From: JAQUBU01 sp036677685 | GTDB taxonomy: Bacteria > Bacillota > Syntrophomonadia > Syntrophomonadales > Syntrophomonadaceae | Assembly: GCA_036677685.1 (NCBI GenBank) | Contig: JAVBWA010000024.1 | Span: forward strand, 62,001 to 126,000 | Direction: 5' to 3' | DNA: 64,000 bases | Part shown: positions 8,081 to 17,312 of the stretch, piece after piece | How positions within the stretch are numbered: the first letter of the stretch is position 1 | How the letters are laid out: every line of letters starts with the position of its first letter | Notes under the pieces: model-generated | Databases searched by the model: none | What the model was told of the DNA's origin: nothing | The model's input: the letters and a program-made list of their open reading frames with translations, nothing else | Translations under genes and position numbers: made by a program

Positions 8081-9009
8081 TATGTTTCAGATTCCTCCTC
8101 CAATCCAAACCTTCTGGCCAAAGTATGAAAATCATGTTTATAAATAATGCTGATATTAGTGCCGGGGTAAAGTTTTCTGAGCAGTTCTACCTTTTTCTTT
8201 TTATCGGCTGTATATTTTTGATTCATGGTGGTGAGCTCGATATAGGTATTGAACCGGGGCAGGTAGAAATCCGGCGAAAAGGCCATGGTTATATTACCTT
8301 CGGCATCCCATTTTATGGGGAAGGTACGGGGCTCATACTCCCACTCTATGCTGTGCATATCCAGGATCTTTGCGAATTCTTCCTCGGAGGGATGCTTGAA
8401 AACTACCGCCTGTTCCTGCTTAACCAGGGGATTATCTGCAGGCACTGCCGCAACCTCTTTGTTGCGCACCAAATAATTCAGCAGGGAAGCGGCCTCCTCA
8501 ATACTTAAAAAGTCGGTATTCAACGTAAGGTGGTACTGCGAAGGATCAGACCAGTCTTTATTATATACGGTAGAAATGAAGCGGCGGTGTTTGCGGTCGG
8601 TCAGCTCCAGAAATCTGGCGGCGTCTTTTTCTCCAAGGCTGTAAGTCTGCATAATGCGTTGGGTACGTACTTCCACCGATGCCATAATTTTTACATGCAG
8701 GGCGAATGGATGGTTGGCAAATATAACCTGCCCCCCTAATCCCAAAATGATGGCCGGTTTTTCGGCAATATAGCTTCTCAGTTTATTTTCCAGATATTCT
8801 GCAAAGCTGATTCCCTGCCGGGATTGGGCCAGGAAATAACTCGAGCTTTCCGACAGCATATGCAGATCATGCTGGGTTGCCACTTCAGGAAACCATTCGC
8901 TTATTGCCAGGTCACGGGAAATAATGGGCAAATCAAGTTTTTCAGCCAGAAGAGCTACTATTTCTCTGCCATAGCTTCCAGCCTGCCTGGAAACCGTGAT
9001 AAAAAACAA
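8080..9009 (-). CDS. Cytidylate-kinase-like protein fused to a PD-(D/E)xK-like domain
   Basis: The N-terminal ~190 residues resemble the cytidylate kinase-like family (ITVSRQAGSYGREI as a modified P-loop, then RDLAISEW). The C-terminal ~90 residues (YEPRTFPIKWD..., FSPDFYLPRFNTYIELT, then a Lys-rich helix and INISII-like strand) look like a PD-(D/E)xK nuclease-like fold. There the usual ExK reads E-L-T, so catalysis is uncertain. It is coupled to hpt, suggesting a nucleotide-related role. The TTG at 9009 has AAGGGG at proper spacing; the GTG at 9018 directly abuts the RBS and is the alternative. Confidence 0.6.
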   Translation of the reverse strand: MFFITVSRQAGSYGREIVALLAEKLDLPIISRDLAISEWFPEVATQHDLHMLSESSSYFLAQSRQGISFAEYLENKLRSYIAEKPAIILGLGGQVIFANHPFALHVKIMASVEVRTQRIMQTYSLGEKDAARFLELTDRKHRRFISTVYNKDWSDPSQYHLTLNTDFLSIEEAASLLNYLVRNKEVAAVPADNPLVKQEQAVVFKHPSEEEFAKILDMHSIEWEYEPRTFPIKWDAEGNITMAFSPDFYLPRFNTYIELTTMNQKYTADKKKKVELLRKLYPGTNISIIYKHDFHTLARRFGLEEESET

Positions 9010-9049
9010 AATAGTCACCCCTTGCTATATTTCGAGTACGGACTAATTT

Positions 9050-9119
9050 TAGTTTTAAGCATTAAAAGGAAACTGCTCAGCGGTTTCAACACACCGCTGC
9101 AACGAGGCAGCGCCTCGTT
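9050..9119 (+). repeat. Dispersed ~60-bp hairpin repeat, left copy
   Basis: The segment running from TTTTAAGCAT to ACACACCGCTGCAACGAGGC recurs in inverted orientation at 19924-19985. Each copy contains a hairpin (AAACTGC-N3-GCGGTTT here, perfect AAACTGC-N3-GCAGTTT in the other copy). Here it ends in a second hairpin, AACGAGGC-N3-GCCTCGTT, at 9101-9119. Confidence 0.65.
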
Positions 9120-9440
9120 ATAAATAAATTATATTTATTAGCTTGTACAAATATTGCCAGTATTAGAGGAACAATTTTCAAGAAAAATTATAAAAGGCTA
9201 TTTACACCAGACCCAATATATTGTAACATGAACGATGGTTGATGGCTAATCTTCCCAAGAGTCCTTTGAAATCCTTCCGCCAAAACATTTATTTTAATAA
9301 ATATTTTTAATGAAATCCCGCAAAAATTCCTAAAATCCATGAGATAGTTTGAAATAATAAAAAATAATTAGTGAGCATGATATAAACTCGCTACAGAGGG
9401 CTATATAGGCCTACAGGCGGCTATTTAGCGGTATTTGGCT
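9120..9440. other. AT-rich intergenic stretch
   Basis: I see no gene, strong promoter or repeat. It probably separates the hpt operon from the transcript candidate that follows. Confidence 0.4.
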
Positions 9441-9469
9441 TTGACAGTTCTAGAAATCTCATGTACTAT
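9441..9469 (+). promoter_or_regulatory. Sigma-A-type promoter
   Basis: TTGACA at 9441-9446 and TACTAT at 9464-9469 are separated by exactly 17 bases. A start near 9476 would feed the purine-rich stretch that ends at a rho-independent terminator near 9866. Confidence 0.5.
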
Positions 9470-9475
9470 TTAAGT

Positions 9476-9866
9476 AAGCTCCAAGGAATTCCTAAGACGG
9501 AAGACCATCAGAGCCGGAAAACAGAAACGGAACATCTTAACGGATCAGAAATACCAGTGAAGGAATTCACTATATCCAGAGGAAATCAGAGAAAAGAGTT
9601 TATGTCAATTTTATAAGATGGAAGTTGGAATCTAGTAAGTCTGAAAAGACAAAGTAGGGGAAAACGGAAGTAAAGTAAAGCTGATGTAGACTAAGAGTAA
9701 ATGAAGACCAAAAGACGAAGGTATTATGAGAAGTTAAAGATGGGAAACAAAGTAGAAGGCAATGATCGGTAAGAAGTTGATAAAGGTTCGTTGGAGCTTA
9801 TGTTTTTAGACCAAAAGAGGGCGTCCCCCTGATTCACCAGTAAAAGAGGGGGACGTTCTCTTTTTT
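9476..9866 (+). ncRNA. Candidate ~390-nt noncoding transcript
   Basis: Bounded by a near-consensus promoter and a strong terminator. The interior is strikingly purine-rich on the plus strand, with many GAAG/GGAAA blocks. The only open frame (9461-9616, 51 codons) starts inside the -10 box and has no RBS. I do not recognise tmRNA, RNase P, SRP, 6S or a group II intron. It could also be a decayed mobile element. Confidence 0.35.
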
Positions 9867-9868
9867 AT
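9822..9868 (+). terminator. Rho-independent terminator, REP-like
   Basis: GAGGGCGTCCCCCT pairs with AGGGGGACGTTCTC across a 16-base loop, followed by six T residues. The GAACGTCCCCCT core belongs to the REP-like family seen elsewhere in the window. Confidence 0.65.
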
Positions 9869-9899
9869 ACCACGTTACGCAGGCGCCTTCCTCCACTTG

Positions 9900-9980
9900 G
9901 GCAATTTTCCCAGGAAAATTGCCGACTTTTCACACAGTCTGCCGTCTCCTTGTCATCCTGAAAACGTCCCCTCGTGTCCT
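9900..9980. repeat. REP-like cluster
   Basis: A perfect 11-bp inverted repeat (GGCAATTTTCC/GGAAAATTGCC, 9900-9923) precedes CACACAGTCTGCCGTCTCC and TTGTCATCCTG. The latter closely matches a segment at 15403-15435. It sits just past the 3' end of the giant surface-protein gene. Confidence 0.55.
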
Positions 9981-9983
9981 TAT

Positions 9984-12900
9984 CTACTTACAGTCGCGTG
10001 AATATTCAATGGCTATATCTACAAGCCTTGAATTTTCAAAGAAGTCTGCGTAAATGACTTGAATTCTGTTGCTGTCAGCAGTGCTCTGAAACTGACTCTT
10101 AAGTACGTTTTCCATAACTGGGTTTACTCTATCGCTAAGATCTTTTGTGCTTCTGTAATCAAGCACGTAATTATCAATCACGTATTTGCCTATGCAGGCT
10201 TGTGTGATCTCTGTTACTTTAGGCTTAATAAATCCATCTAAGTCGAAACCTATAGTATTGGCTGATTTTTTTACCCAGTCTGGAATATAACTTAGCAACT
10301 CATCAGTCAATACTGCCGGTAACTCTTCATAGAATCTGGCTGGTATTATTGTTAAAGCATCGGGTGGTGCTACTTTTATTTCGGGTTGTTTTAAATCAAA
10401 AACGCCCGAATAAGTGGTCAATGTATACCATAAAGTGAAGGCTGAAAGAGGCTCACCGGGATCTCCTATATTCGTTATGTTAAAATTAGTAAGCTGGCTA
10501 TTAATCATTTCATCTGCGTCGGTCGTGTTGGAATACTTGAAAGGACTGCTGTTCTGGCTGGCCATACCCAATTCATCGTAATTCCAGAAAAAACCTTTAT
10601 CCTCATCAGACATCTTATTTTTATCTTCACTAATCAAAAGAATCACCTTGGATGAGGGGTTTTCGCCCACAACTTGTTCATAGGTTTTTTGGAATGGATT
10701 GCCCAATTCCGGTTTGTAGGCATAGGGTCCAAGCTTCGTCTTAACGCTTTGATAAAAAGAGTCGATATTTCCGGTATTACCAGCAAAGTGGCTCATTTCA
10801 GCAACGACGATTTCCCCTTTCGTGGTGGCGCAAAAGTTTGCTATCGAGTCCAGTACTTCGTCCATACTCACCCCGGTAAGCATATGATGGGTATAGGCGC
10901 CGCCATCCCTCAGATATATGCGCAGGTCGAACCAGCGGATCCCGGCATTGAGCTGCTGGTCAGTATTATAGTCTTGACACCTGGATAGATCTTTGATTTT
11001 ATCGAAGAGAGAATTAACCATTTTAACCTTTAAATTTTGATCAACTCCAATCGTATAATCTATATCCGGAACAGGTGATGGCATATCAAGTTCAATTTTG
11101 AAACTACAAGCTGCAAGAATATTATCCATTGCTCCTATTATTTCCGAAACTACGGTTGATGCCGTTTCATAATTACCATCGAGAGCAAATTCGTTCCCCT
11201 TAAAATCCCAGGTCCCGGTATCATGAGTGGCGGGGAAAGTAATTTTACTCAGCAGTTTCGTATGCAGCTCAGGTGTATTGGACATCCAGTTGCGGTAGAA
11301 TCCTTGTTTTAGCAAAGACCATTTTTCCCATATATCGGTGTTGTTCACATGTTCGACCCCGGCCTCATCCCCGGAACTCCTCGCCGAAAGGCAACTTCCC
11401 CAATTTACCGATTTGATCAGTATTTCATCGGTCGTTTTAACCGGTGCTGTTGAATTTGGATCCGCCGGGTTGATAATTTTCCATTTTTCCCAGGGCCCGA
11501 GTCTTCCCATTACCTGGACGGCAGCGCCTTCTCCCCAGGGGTCTCTTCCTGAAAGGTAATTTTTCCAGTATACGGAGCAAAACGCCACCGTATCGTTAAA
11601 TTTCACCACCCCGTCGGAACCAAGGCGCTGAGGCTCAACTATCTCCCAGTCTTCCCATTCTCCCAAATTATTCATCATATTTACGTCTTTTTTATCCTGT
11701 CCGCTGCGTCCCGAAAGGTAATTATGGAAATAACCGGATTTTAAGTTTATAACGTCACCATAATGTATTTCAACGCTAGTAGAGGTCGGGTGCACGTATC
11801 CCTCAGACGCAACCAGCCATCTTTCCCAGGCATCGGTGTTTCCTATTAATTCGACCTTGGAATTGTCCTCCCTGCCGGTGGCTGAGAGGTATTTTCCAAA
11901 ATACTCTGATCTAAATAATGCCACAGCTCCAGGCTTAACTATTGCGGTGGACCACCATAATAAATTATCAGGACTTATAATTTTAAATCTCTCCCATTCC
12001 CCGGGATCGCTCATTACCTGGACTTTGGTGGTATTGTCCCTGCCAGAGATGTAATTACCCCAGTTGACTGATTTCAACAGTACTACATCATTAAACCTTA
12101 CTACTCCGCGATAATCCTGGTTATCAGCTTTTAAGATTTGCCATTTCTCCCATGGCCCAATATTCCCCATTAATTCGATGTCGGTTTTATTATTGCCGCT
12201 TCGCCCCGAGATATAGTTGCGCCAGTGAGCTGATTCCAGAGTTATGACATCACCATAGTGGATTCCTGATGCATCCGACGTATCGCCCAGGACCCCGGGA
12301 AACCCGAGTAGTTCTTCGATTGAAACTGTGTATGTTGCCGTTTTTCCTCCAATGGTGATTGTTAATTCCTGGTCATATGCTGGTTCCGAGCTATTAAAGC
12401 CGGTTACGTTTGCTTCAACAATTGGCAGTATGGCTGTAGAATTAGTATTGCTGTAAGTTCCGGTTACTTGTAAACCTGTGATATCCAGGCTATCTCCCAC
12501 CGAATAAAAAAGCTTGGTTGCCGGAACGGTTATTGCTATGCTATCAGGCGCTGGCAAAACTGTAATATTATATGTTGCGGTTTTGCCTCCGGCTGTAATG
12601 TTCAATACCTGGTCGACGGCTGGTTCCGAGCTGTCAAAACCGCTTACGTTGGCTTCAGTAATTGGCAGTACCGCTGTATAATCAGTATTGCTATAAGTCC
12701 CGGTTACTTGTAAACCTGAGATATCCAGGTTTTCTCCTACAAAATAAATGAGTTTAATTGCCGGAGAAGTTATTGCTATACTATCAGGCGCAGGCATAAC
12801 TGTAATATTATATGTTACCGTTTTTCCTTCAACGGTGATTGTTAATACCTGGTCAACGGCTGGTTCCGAGCTGTCAAAGCCGATTACGTTTTCTTCAGTA

Positions 12901-14396
12901 ATTGGCAGTATGGCTGAAGGTCTAGTAGTATCAAGGTAAGTTCCGGTTACTTGTAAACCCGTGATATCCAGGTTATCTCCTGCCGAGTAAATGAGTTTAG
13001 TTGCCGGAATGCTTATTGCGATACTTTCGAATATTGAATGCGTTTCCTCTGATGAGGCGGGAGTCACGGCAGCGGGCGCAACAGTCGATTTATCCAATAT
13101 TTTTCCTGCAATAAACGCTGTAATTCCCTGTCCTAAAACAAGTTCGCTAACCTGTTGCTGGATAGTTACGCCAGCAGCATTTACATCCGCTTTTTTAACT
13201 TTGCCTTCCCCTTTGACTTGAGCAGAAGCGCCGGCAATGAAGTTTATCAATGTAGCCTCTTTAAATACATTAATTGTAGTGCCGCCAGCTTGAGCCGATG
13301 TTTCCAGGGTGACATTTCCGCTCACCAATTCAATATCAGCTTTAGCATCGACGTACACTTGAAAATCGCCGGCCAATTGCAGTCCCGAACTACCAGTAAA
13401 CTTGGGAGATACTTTAACAACACCAAAACCCTGGCCTTCCAAATTATTTTCTTCCAGCCTGGCGGGAGATTCAAGGGTCACATTTCCTGCCACTGAATTA
13501 CCTTCAACTACGATTTTAGGGGCCTCGCCAAAATCTTTATCAATCAGCAATTCATTCAGATTGGAATTACGAATAATAACCGAATGTGCACCCCCGCCGT
13601 TTATAAATGTCCTGCCGGTAACGCTTACGTTGTCAAGTTGGACATTACCATCCCCTATTCCGGCTGTAAGCATGAGATTGCCTTCAATTTTGGTATTTTT
13701 AATATTTACGTCAGTAGAACTTACAGTCACGTTTCCGTTAATAGCTGTTGGGTCTTTTTCCGGTCCATAAATACCTGCAACATTATATACTGTCCCCAGA
13801 GCCTGATATAAAACAGTCACGGCTTCAGCCCTGCTGATATTATTTAGAGGCCGAATAGTACGGTCGGGATATCCTTGAAAATATTTTTCTATAACTGCCG
13901 AATTGAGTGATTCCTTACCCCATTGCGGTACAATTTCAGCATCTTGGTATTCTTCAAGTTTTGTGGAGGTTTCATTATTCTTTAACTTCAGTACTGATGA
14001 AAGTATCTTTGCAACCTCTATCCTGCTTATGGGGTTGTCAGGTTTAAAGGTGCCATCTTCGTAGCCTGATATATATCCGGCTGCTTTTGCTTTTTCTATA
14101 TCACCTGCATACCACGCCTTTGCAGGAACATCTGAAAAAGCAATTGTAGTCTTAGCAGTCAATCCCAGTGCCCGATTCAGCACCGAAACAAATTCGGCTC
14201 TGGTAATATTATTATCCGGCTTAAAGGTACCATCTTCATAACCCCGTATAAGGCCTTTTTCCAGCCAATTGTTCACCTGTGAGGCAGCCCAATGTCCTGT
14301 AATATCTGAGGTCTGAGCAAAAACCGGCATAATAGTCGAAATCAGCATCGATACTGCCAGTAAGATACTTACCATAGTATTTTTTCTTATCCTCAC
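9984..14396 (-). CDS. Giant S-layer-anchored protein with PI-PLC-like phosphodiesterase domain
   Basis: About 1470 residues, exported. A signal peptide ends near residue 27. Three SLH domains lie at about 31-79, 87-136 and 150-205 and would anchor the protein to cell-wall polymer. A region of short beta-strand repeats covers about 205-440. Three Ig-like modules of ~80 residues follow at 455-700 (PATKLIYSxGDxLDITGLQVTGTY). Then come several copies of a fascin/actin-crosslinking-like repeat (YISGR...WEKWxI) at 715-1040. The C-terminal part from about 1045 resembles PI-PLC X-type phosphodiesterases: PATHDTGTWD near 1057, GIRWFDLRIYLR, and HHMLTG near 1170. The GTG at 14396 is chosen because GGGAGG lies 7 bases upstream; an upstream ATG lacks an RBS. 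Confidence 0.8.
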   Translation of the reverse strand: MRIRKNTMVSILLAVSMLISTIMPVFAQTSDITGHWAASQVNNWLEKGLIRGYEDGTFKPDNNITRAEFVSVLNRALGLTAKTTIAFSDVPAKAWYAGDIEKAKAAGYISGYEDGTFKPDNPISRIEVAKILSSVLKLKNNETSTKLEEYQDAEIVPQWGKESLNSAVIEKYFQGYPDRTIRPLNNISRAEAVTVLYQALGTVYNVAGIYGPEKDPTAINGNVTVSSTDVNIKNTKIEGNLMLTAGIGDGNVQLDNVSVTGRTFINGGGAHSVIIRNSNLNELLIDKDFGEAPKIVVEGNSVAGNVTLESPARLEENNLEGQGFGVVKVSPKFTGSSGLQLAGDFQVYVDAKADIELVSGNVTLETSAQAGGTTINVFKEATLINFIAGASAQVKGEGKVKKADVNAAGVTIQQQVSELVLGQGITAFIAGKILDKSTVAPAAVTPASSEETHSIFESIAISIPATKLIYSAGDNLDITGLQVTGTYLDTTRPSAILPITEENVIGFDSSEPAVDQVLTITVEGKTVTYNITVMPAPDSIAITSPAIKLIYFVGENLDISGLQVTGTYSNTDYTAVLPITEANVSGFDSSEPAVDQVLNITAGGKTATYNITVLPAPDSIAITVPATKLFYSVGDSLDITGLQVTGTYSNTNSTAILPIVEANVTGFNSSEPAYDQELTITIGGKTATYTVSIEELLGFPGVLGDTSDASGIHYGDVITLESAHWRNYISGRSGNNKTDIELMGNIGPWEKWQILKADNQDYRGVVRFNDVVLLKSVNWGNYISGRDNTTKVQVMSDPGEWERFKIISPDNLLWWSTAIVKPGAVALFRSEYFGKYLSATGREDNSKVELIGNTDAWERWLVASEGYVHPTSTSVEIHYGDVINLKSGYFHNYLSGRSGQDKKDVNMMNNLGEWEDWEIVEPQRLGSDGVVKFNDTVAFCSVYWKNYLSGRDPWGEGAAVQVMGRLGPWEKWKIINPADPNSTAPVKTTDEILIKSVNWGSCLSARSSGDEAGVEHVNNTDIWEKWSLLKQGFYRNWMSNTPELHTKLLSKITFPATHDTGTWDFKGNEFALDGNYETASTVVSEIIGAMDNILAACSFKIELDMPSPVPDIDYTIGVDQNLKVKMVNSLFDKIKDLSRCQDYNTDQQLNAGIRWFDLRIYLRDGGAYTHHMLTGVSMDEVLDSIANFCATTKGEIVVAEMSHFAGNTGNIDSFYQSVKTKLGPYAYKPELGNPFQKTYEQVVGENPSSKVILLISEDKNKMSDEDKGFFWNYDELGMASQNSSPFKYSNTTDADEMINSQLTNFNITNIGDPGEPLSAFTLWYTLTTYSGVFDLKQPEIKVAPPDALTIIPARFYEELPAVLTDELLSYIPDWVKKSANTIGFDLDGFIKPKVTEITQACIGKYVIDNYVLDYRSTKDLSDRVNPVMENVLKSQFQSTADSNRIQVIYADFFENSRLVDIAIEYSRDCK

Positions 14397-14653
14397 ATTA
14401 AAACCTCCCGCAAATATTATTTTCCTACCCAATTATTAGAGTTGATAAAAATCCAATACAGATTTTGGCTAGGAACTACCCCGGAAGTGAATTTGACTTG
14501 TCCCCCATACATAACCTGTATACGTTTTTAAATCCCCCTTCTAGAATTTGTTCTCTATGTTGGTATGAAAAGACGTTTGAGGAATTATTTATATAGTTTA
14601 TAATTGATAGTAATATTTGTTATTAATGCCGGGTAGTGATAAAATACATTAGC
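14397..14653. other. Divergent intergenic region
   Basis: It holds the 5' leader of the surface-protein gene on one side and the TetR promoter on the other (a TAAAAT-like -10 near 14639). No further gene is seen. Confidence 0.4.
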
Positions 14654-14678
14654 GACTATAGTCAATGACTATAGTCAT
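14654..14678 (+). promoter_or_regulatory. Tandem palindromic operators for the TetR regulator
   Basis: GACTATAGTC at 14654-14663 and the perfect 14-bp palindrome ATGACTATAGTCAT at 14665-14678 lie about 50 bp before the tetR-like start. The symmetry and placement suggest an autoregulatory TetR operator. Confidence 0.7.
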
Positions 14679-14726
14679 TATATTTTAATTTTCATGTCAC
14701 CATTTGTCAATATAAGGGGTAATTTA

Positions 14727-15341
14727 ATGGATAACACGTTGACTTCAAGAAAAATCCAGGCGGCTGAAACAAAAAGGAGAATTTATGAGAGTGCCGTAAA
14801 GTTATTGAGAGAGCGCGGAATCAATAATTTCAGTGTAGATGATATTGTTGAGGCGGCCGGAGTAGCCAAAGGTACCTTCTATGTTTATTATAAGTCGAAG
14901 TTTTCCTTGATTGCTGATTATGTTTCTACATTGGATCTTTCCTACGAAGATTTTTTTAATTCCATTCCTCCGGATACAAAGCCATTAGAAATGCTGCTGC
15001 AGGTAACTGGCAAAATTGCCGACATAATGGTAAGCGATATTGGTTTTGATGTGATAAGAACAATCTATGAGGCATTAATAAAAAAGTCTGAGGGTGTGGA
15101 GGCATTGCTGAGTTACCACCGAAAACTTTATCAATTATATAGTGAGATTATTACACAGGGGGTCCAGCAGGGTGAGTTCAGGGAAACAATTGATATAGAT
15201 TCCGTTACGAACCACTGTATAATGAGCATCAGGGGAATGACATTTGAATGGTGCATACGCTACCCCGACTTTGATTTTAAGGAAGAGGTTTTAGAGCACT
15301 TTAATATTCTGCTTGCAGGTATCAAAAATAGGGAAAAGTAA
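14727..15341 (+). CDS. TetR/AcrR-family transcriptional regulator
   Basis: About 204 residues. The N-terminal TetR HTH is clear: RRIYESAVKLLRERG, FSVDDIVEAAGVAKGTFYVYYKSK. The C-terminal ligand-binding domain is not diagnostic. The ATG at 14727 has AAGGGG 7 bases upstream; an ATG at 14694 would fall between operator and RBS. Its target is unclear. The divergent giant surface-protein gene is the nearest candidate, and the operator could affect both. Confidence 0.85.
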   Translation: MDNTLTSRKIQAAETKRRIYESAVKLLRERGINNFSVDDIVEAAGVAKGTFYVYYKSKFSLIADYVSTLDLSYEDFFNSIPPDTKPLEMLLQVTGKIADIMVSDIGFDVIRTIYEALIKKSEGVEALLSYHRKLYQLYSEIITQGVQQGEFRETIDIDSVTNHCIMSIRGMTFEWCIRYPDFDFKEEVLEHFNILLAGIKNREK

Positions 15342-15602
15342 GGCAGGTTCGATATTAATAATGCCCCCCACTTTGGCTCATTGCCCCAGTCATTTTGGGA
15401 GTTTCACACAGTTTGCCATCCCCTTGTCATCTTATCATCGCTTGACTTTCCTAAGAAAAATGGTATTTTGCACAATGATATCAATAAGCTTTTGGCATTA
15501 GAGTATAATAGAGTTGACATTGCTCAAGTAAAACATTAGATTTAAAAGACTAATTTTAAGATCCAGTACAATTTGAAATAATAAGAGCAAGGAGATGTGA
15601 TA
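15342..15602. repeat. REP-like sequence and guaB upstream region
   Basis: Bases 15360-15440 carry TTTCACACAGTTTGCCATCC and CCTTGTCATC, closely matching the cluster at 9935-9960. A TTGACA near 15515 may belong to the promoter of the IMP dehydrogenase gene. Confidence 0.5.
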
Positions 15603-17111
15603 ATGGCTTTTTACTTTGACGAGCCCTCTTATACATTTAGTGAGTATTTACTCGTTCCCGGATATTCTTCAACCGAATGTATGCCATCAAATGTTAGTCT
15701 TAAAACACCATTAGTCAAGTTCAAAAAAGGCGAGGAACCGGCTGTTTCGATGAATGTGCCGCTTGTTTCGGCCATAATGCAGGCCGTTTCGGATGACAAA
15801 ATGGCAATTGCCCTGGCTATGGAAGGCGGAATTTCCTTTATATTTTGTTCCCAATCGATTGAGAGTCAAGTTGCGATGGTAAGCAGAGTGAAAAACCACA
15901 AGGCGGGTTTTGTTACCAGTGATTCCAATATTAGACCCGAACAGACACTTGCCGATCTGCTAATGATTAAAGAAAAAACCCTACATTCAACTTTTGCGGT
16001 TACCGATGATGGGAGTTCAAAGGGGAAGCTGCTTGGCTTAATTACCAGCCGTGATTACAGAATAAGCCGATTGCCTCTGGACACCAAGGTTCACGAATTT
16101 ATGACTCCTTTCCAATCTCTAATGTGTGCCAATGAAGGGATAACTCTTAAGGAAGCTAATAACTACATTTGGGACCATAAGCTCAATATACTCCCGGTTA
16201 TTGACAGCAAACAAAATCTGGTATCTCTGGTATTCCGCAAAGACTATGATACTCACAAGGAAAACCCTGACGAACTGCTTGATGCTCATAAGAGATACAT
16301 TGTTGGAGCAGGCATTAACACCAAAGACTACGAACAAAGAGTCCCGGCACTCGTAGAAGCAGGAGCAGACGTTTTATGTATTGACTCATCAGAAGGTTTT
16401 ACCGAGTGGCAAAAGTTAACCGTAGACTTTATACGACGCAGCTATGGTGACAGTGTAAAGATTGGCGCGGGAAATATAGTTGACCGGGAAGGGTTCATGT
16501 TTCTTGCCGATGCCGGAGTCGATTTTATAAAAGTTGGCATTGGCGGCGGTTCAATTTGTATTACGCGTGAAGAAAAAGGAATTGGTCGAGGTCAGGCTAC
16601 GTCATTAATAGAAGTTGCCCAAGCTCGAGATGAATATTTTAATAAGACCGGGCTGTATATACCAATTTGTTCAGACGGTGGTATTGTTCATGACAACCAT
16701 ATAACACTTGCTCTGGCTATGGGTGCTGATTTTGTAATGCTGGGAAGATACTTTGCAAGATTTGATGAAAGCCCTACGAAAAAGCTTAACATTAACGGTA
16801 ATTTTGTTAAGGAATACTGGGGTGAAGGATCAAACAGAGCCAGGAACTGGCAGCGTTATGACCTTGGCGGAACCGAGGCGCTCTCTTTTGAAGAAGGAGT
16901 TGACTCTTTTGTTCCTTATGCAGGAAAGCTCAGAACCAATGTGCAGATTACCTTAAGTAAAACCAAGTCAACCATGTGTAACTGCGGTGCCCTGACCATT
17001 CCTGAATTGCAGAAAAAGGCAAAGTTAACGCGCGTTTCATCAACCAGCATAATAGAGGGCGGAGCACATGATGTAATACTAAAAGACAACAATATTCTTG
17101 CCATAAAATAA
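15603..17111 (+). CDS. guaB: IMP dehydrogenase, Tritrichomonas-foetus-like type
   Basis: Oxidises IMP to XMP with NAD+, the first committed step of GMP synthesis. 502 residues, with a CBS pair at about 105-220 inserted in the TIM barrel. The catalytic cysteine is Cys319 in GIGGGSICITREEKG. The flap Arg-Tyr pair is Arg418-Tyr419 in NRARNWQRYDLGG. These positions coincide with the numbering I know for the well-studied Tritrichomonas foetus enzyme (Cys319, Arg418, Tyr419). The motif wording is also closer to that enzyme than to the common bacterial GxGPGSICTTR form. The ATG at 15603 has AAGGAG 8 bases upstream; a GTG at 15597 is too close. It is monocistronic here. Confidence 0.9.
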   Translation: MAFYFDEPSYTFSEYLLVPGYSSTECMPSNVSLKTPLVKFKKGEEPAVSMNVPLVSAIMQAVSDDKMAIALAMEGGISFIFCSQSIESQVAMVSRVKNHKAGFVTSDSNIRPEQTLADLLMIKEKTLHSTFAVTDDGSSKGKLLGLITSRDYRISRLPLDTKVHEFMTPFQSLMCANEGITLKEANNYIWDHKLNILPVIDSKQNLVSLVFRKDYDTHKENPDELLDAHKRYIVGAGINTKDYEQRVPALVEAGADVLCIDSSEGFTEWQKLTVDFIRRSYGDSVKIGAGNIVDREGFMFLADAGVDFIKVGIGGGSICITREEKGIGRGQATSLIEVAQARDEYFNKTGLYIPICSDGGIVHDNHITLALAMGADFVMLGRYFARFDESPTKKLNINGNFVKEYWGEGSNRARNWQRYDLGGTEALSFEEGVDSFVPYAGKLRTNVQITLSKTKSTMCNCGALTIPELQKKAKLTRVSSTSIIEGGAHDVILKDNNILAIK

Positions 17112-17312
17112 GCAGTTAAGAATGTGCAGTAAGCCTATTAATCCTATTTTATTTGGAATTAAAAATTATATAAAATTAACATGGAGATTTGGAAAGCAGG
17201 TTGAAACAATATATCTGCCAATATTCCTTGTCATCATTTGGGAAATGGTACGTTAAGATATCTCACCTCTCTCTGTATTAATCGAATACCTGACATTTCC
17301 GATGATGTTTGG

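Noticed and set aside
8071..8508. 145-codon plus-strand frame over the kinase-like gene
   Set aside because: Antisense to a coupled operon gene, no ribosome binding site, no recognisable domain.
9476..9866. tmRNA, RNase P RNA, 6S RNA or group II intron
   Set aside because: No CCA-type end, no RNase P core, no domain V hairpin, and the length and purine bias do not fit.
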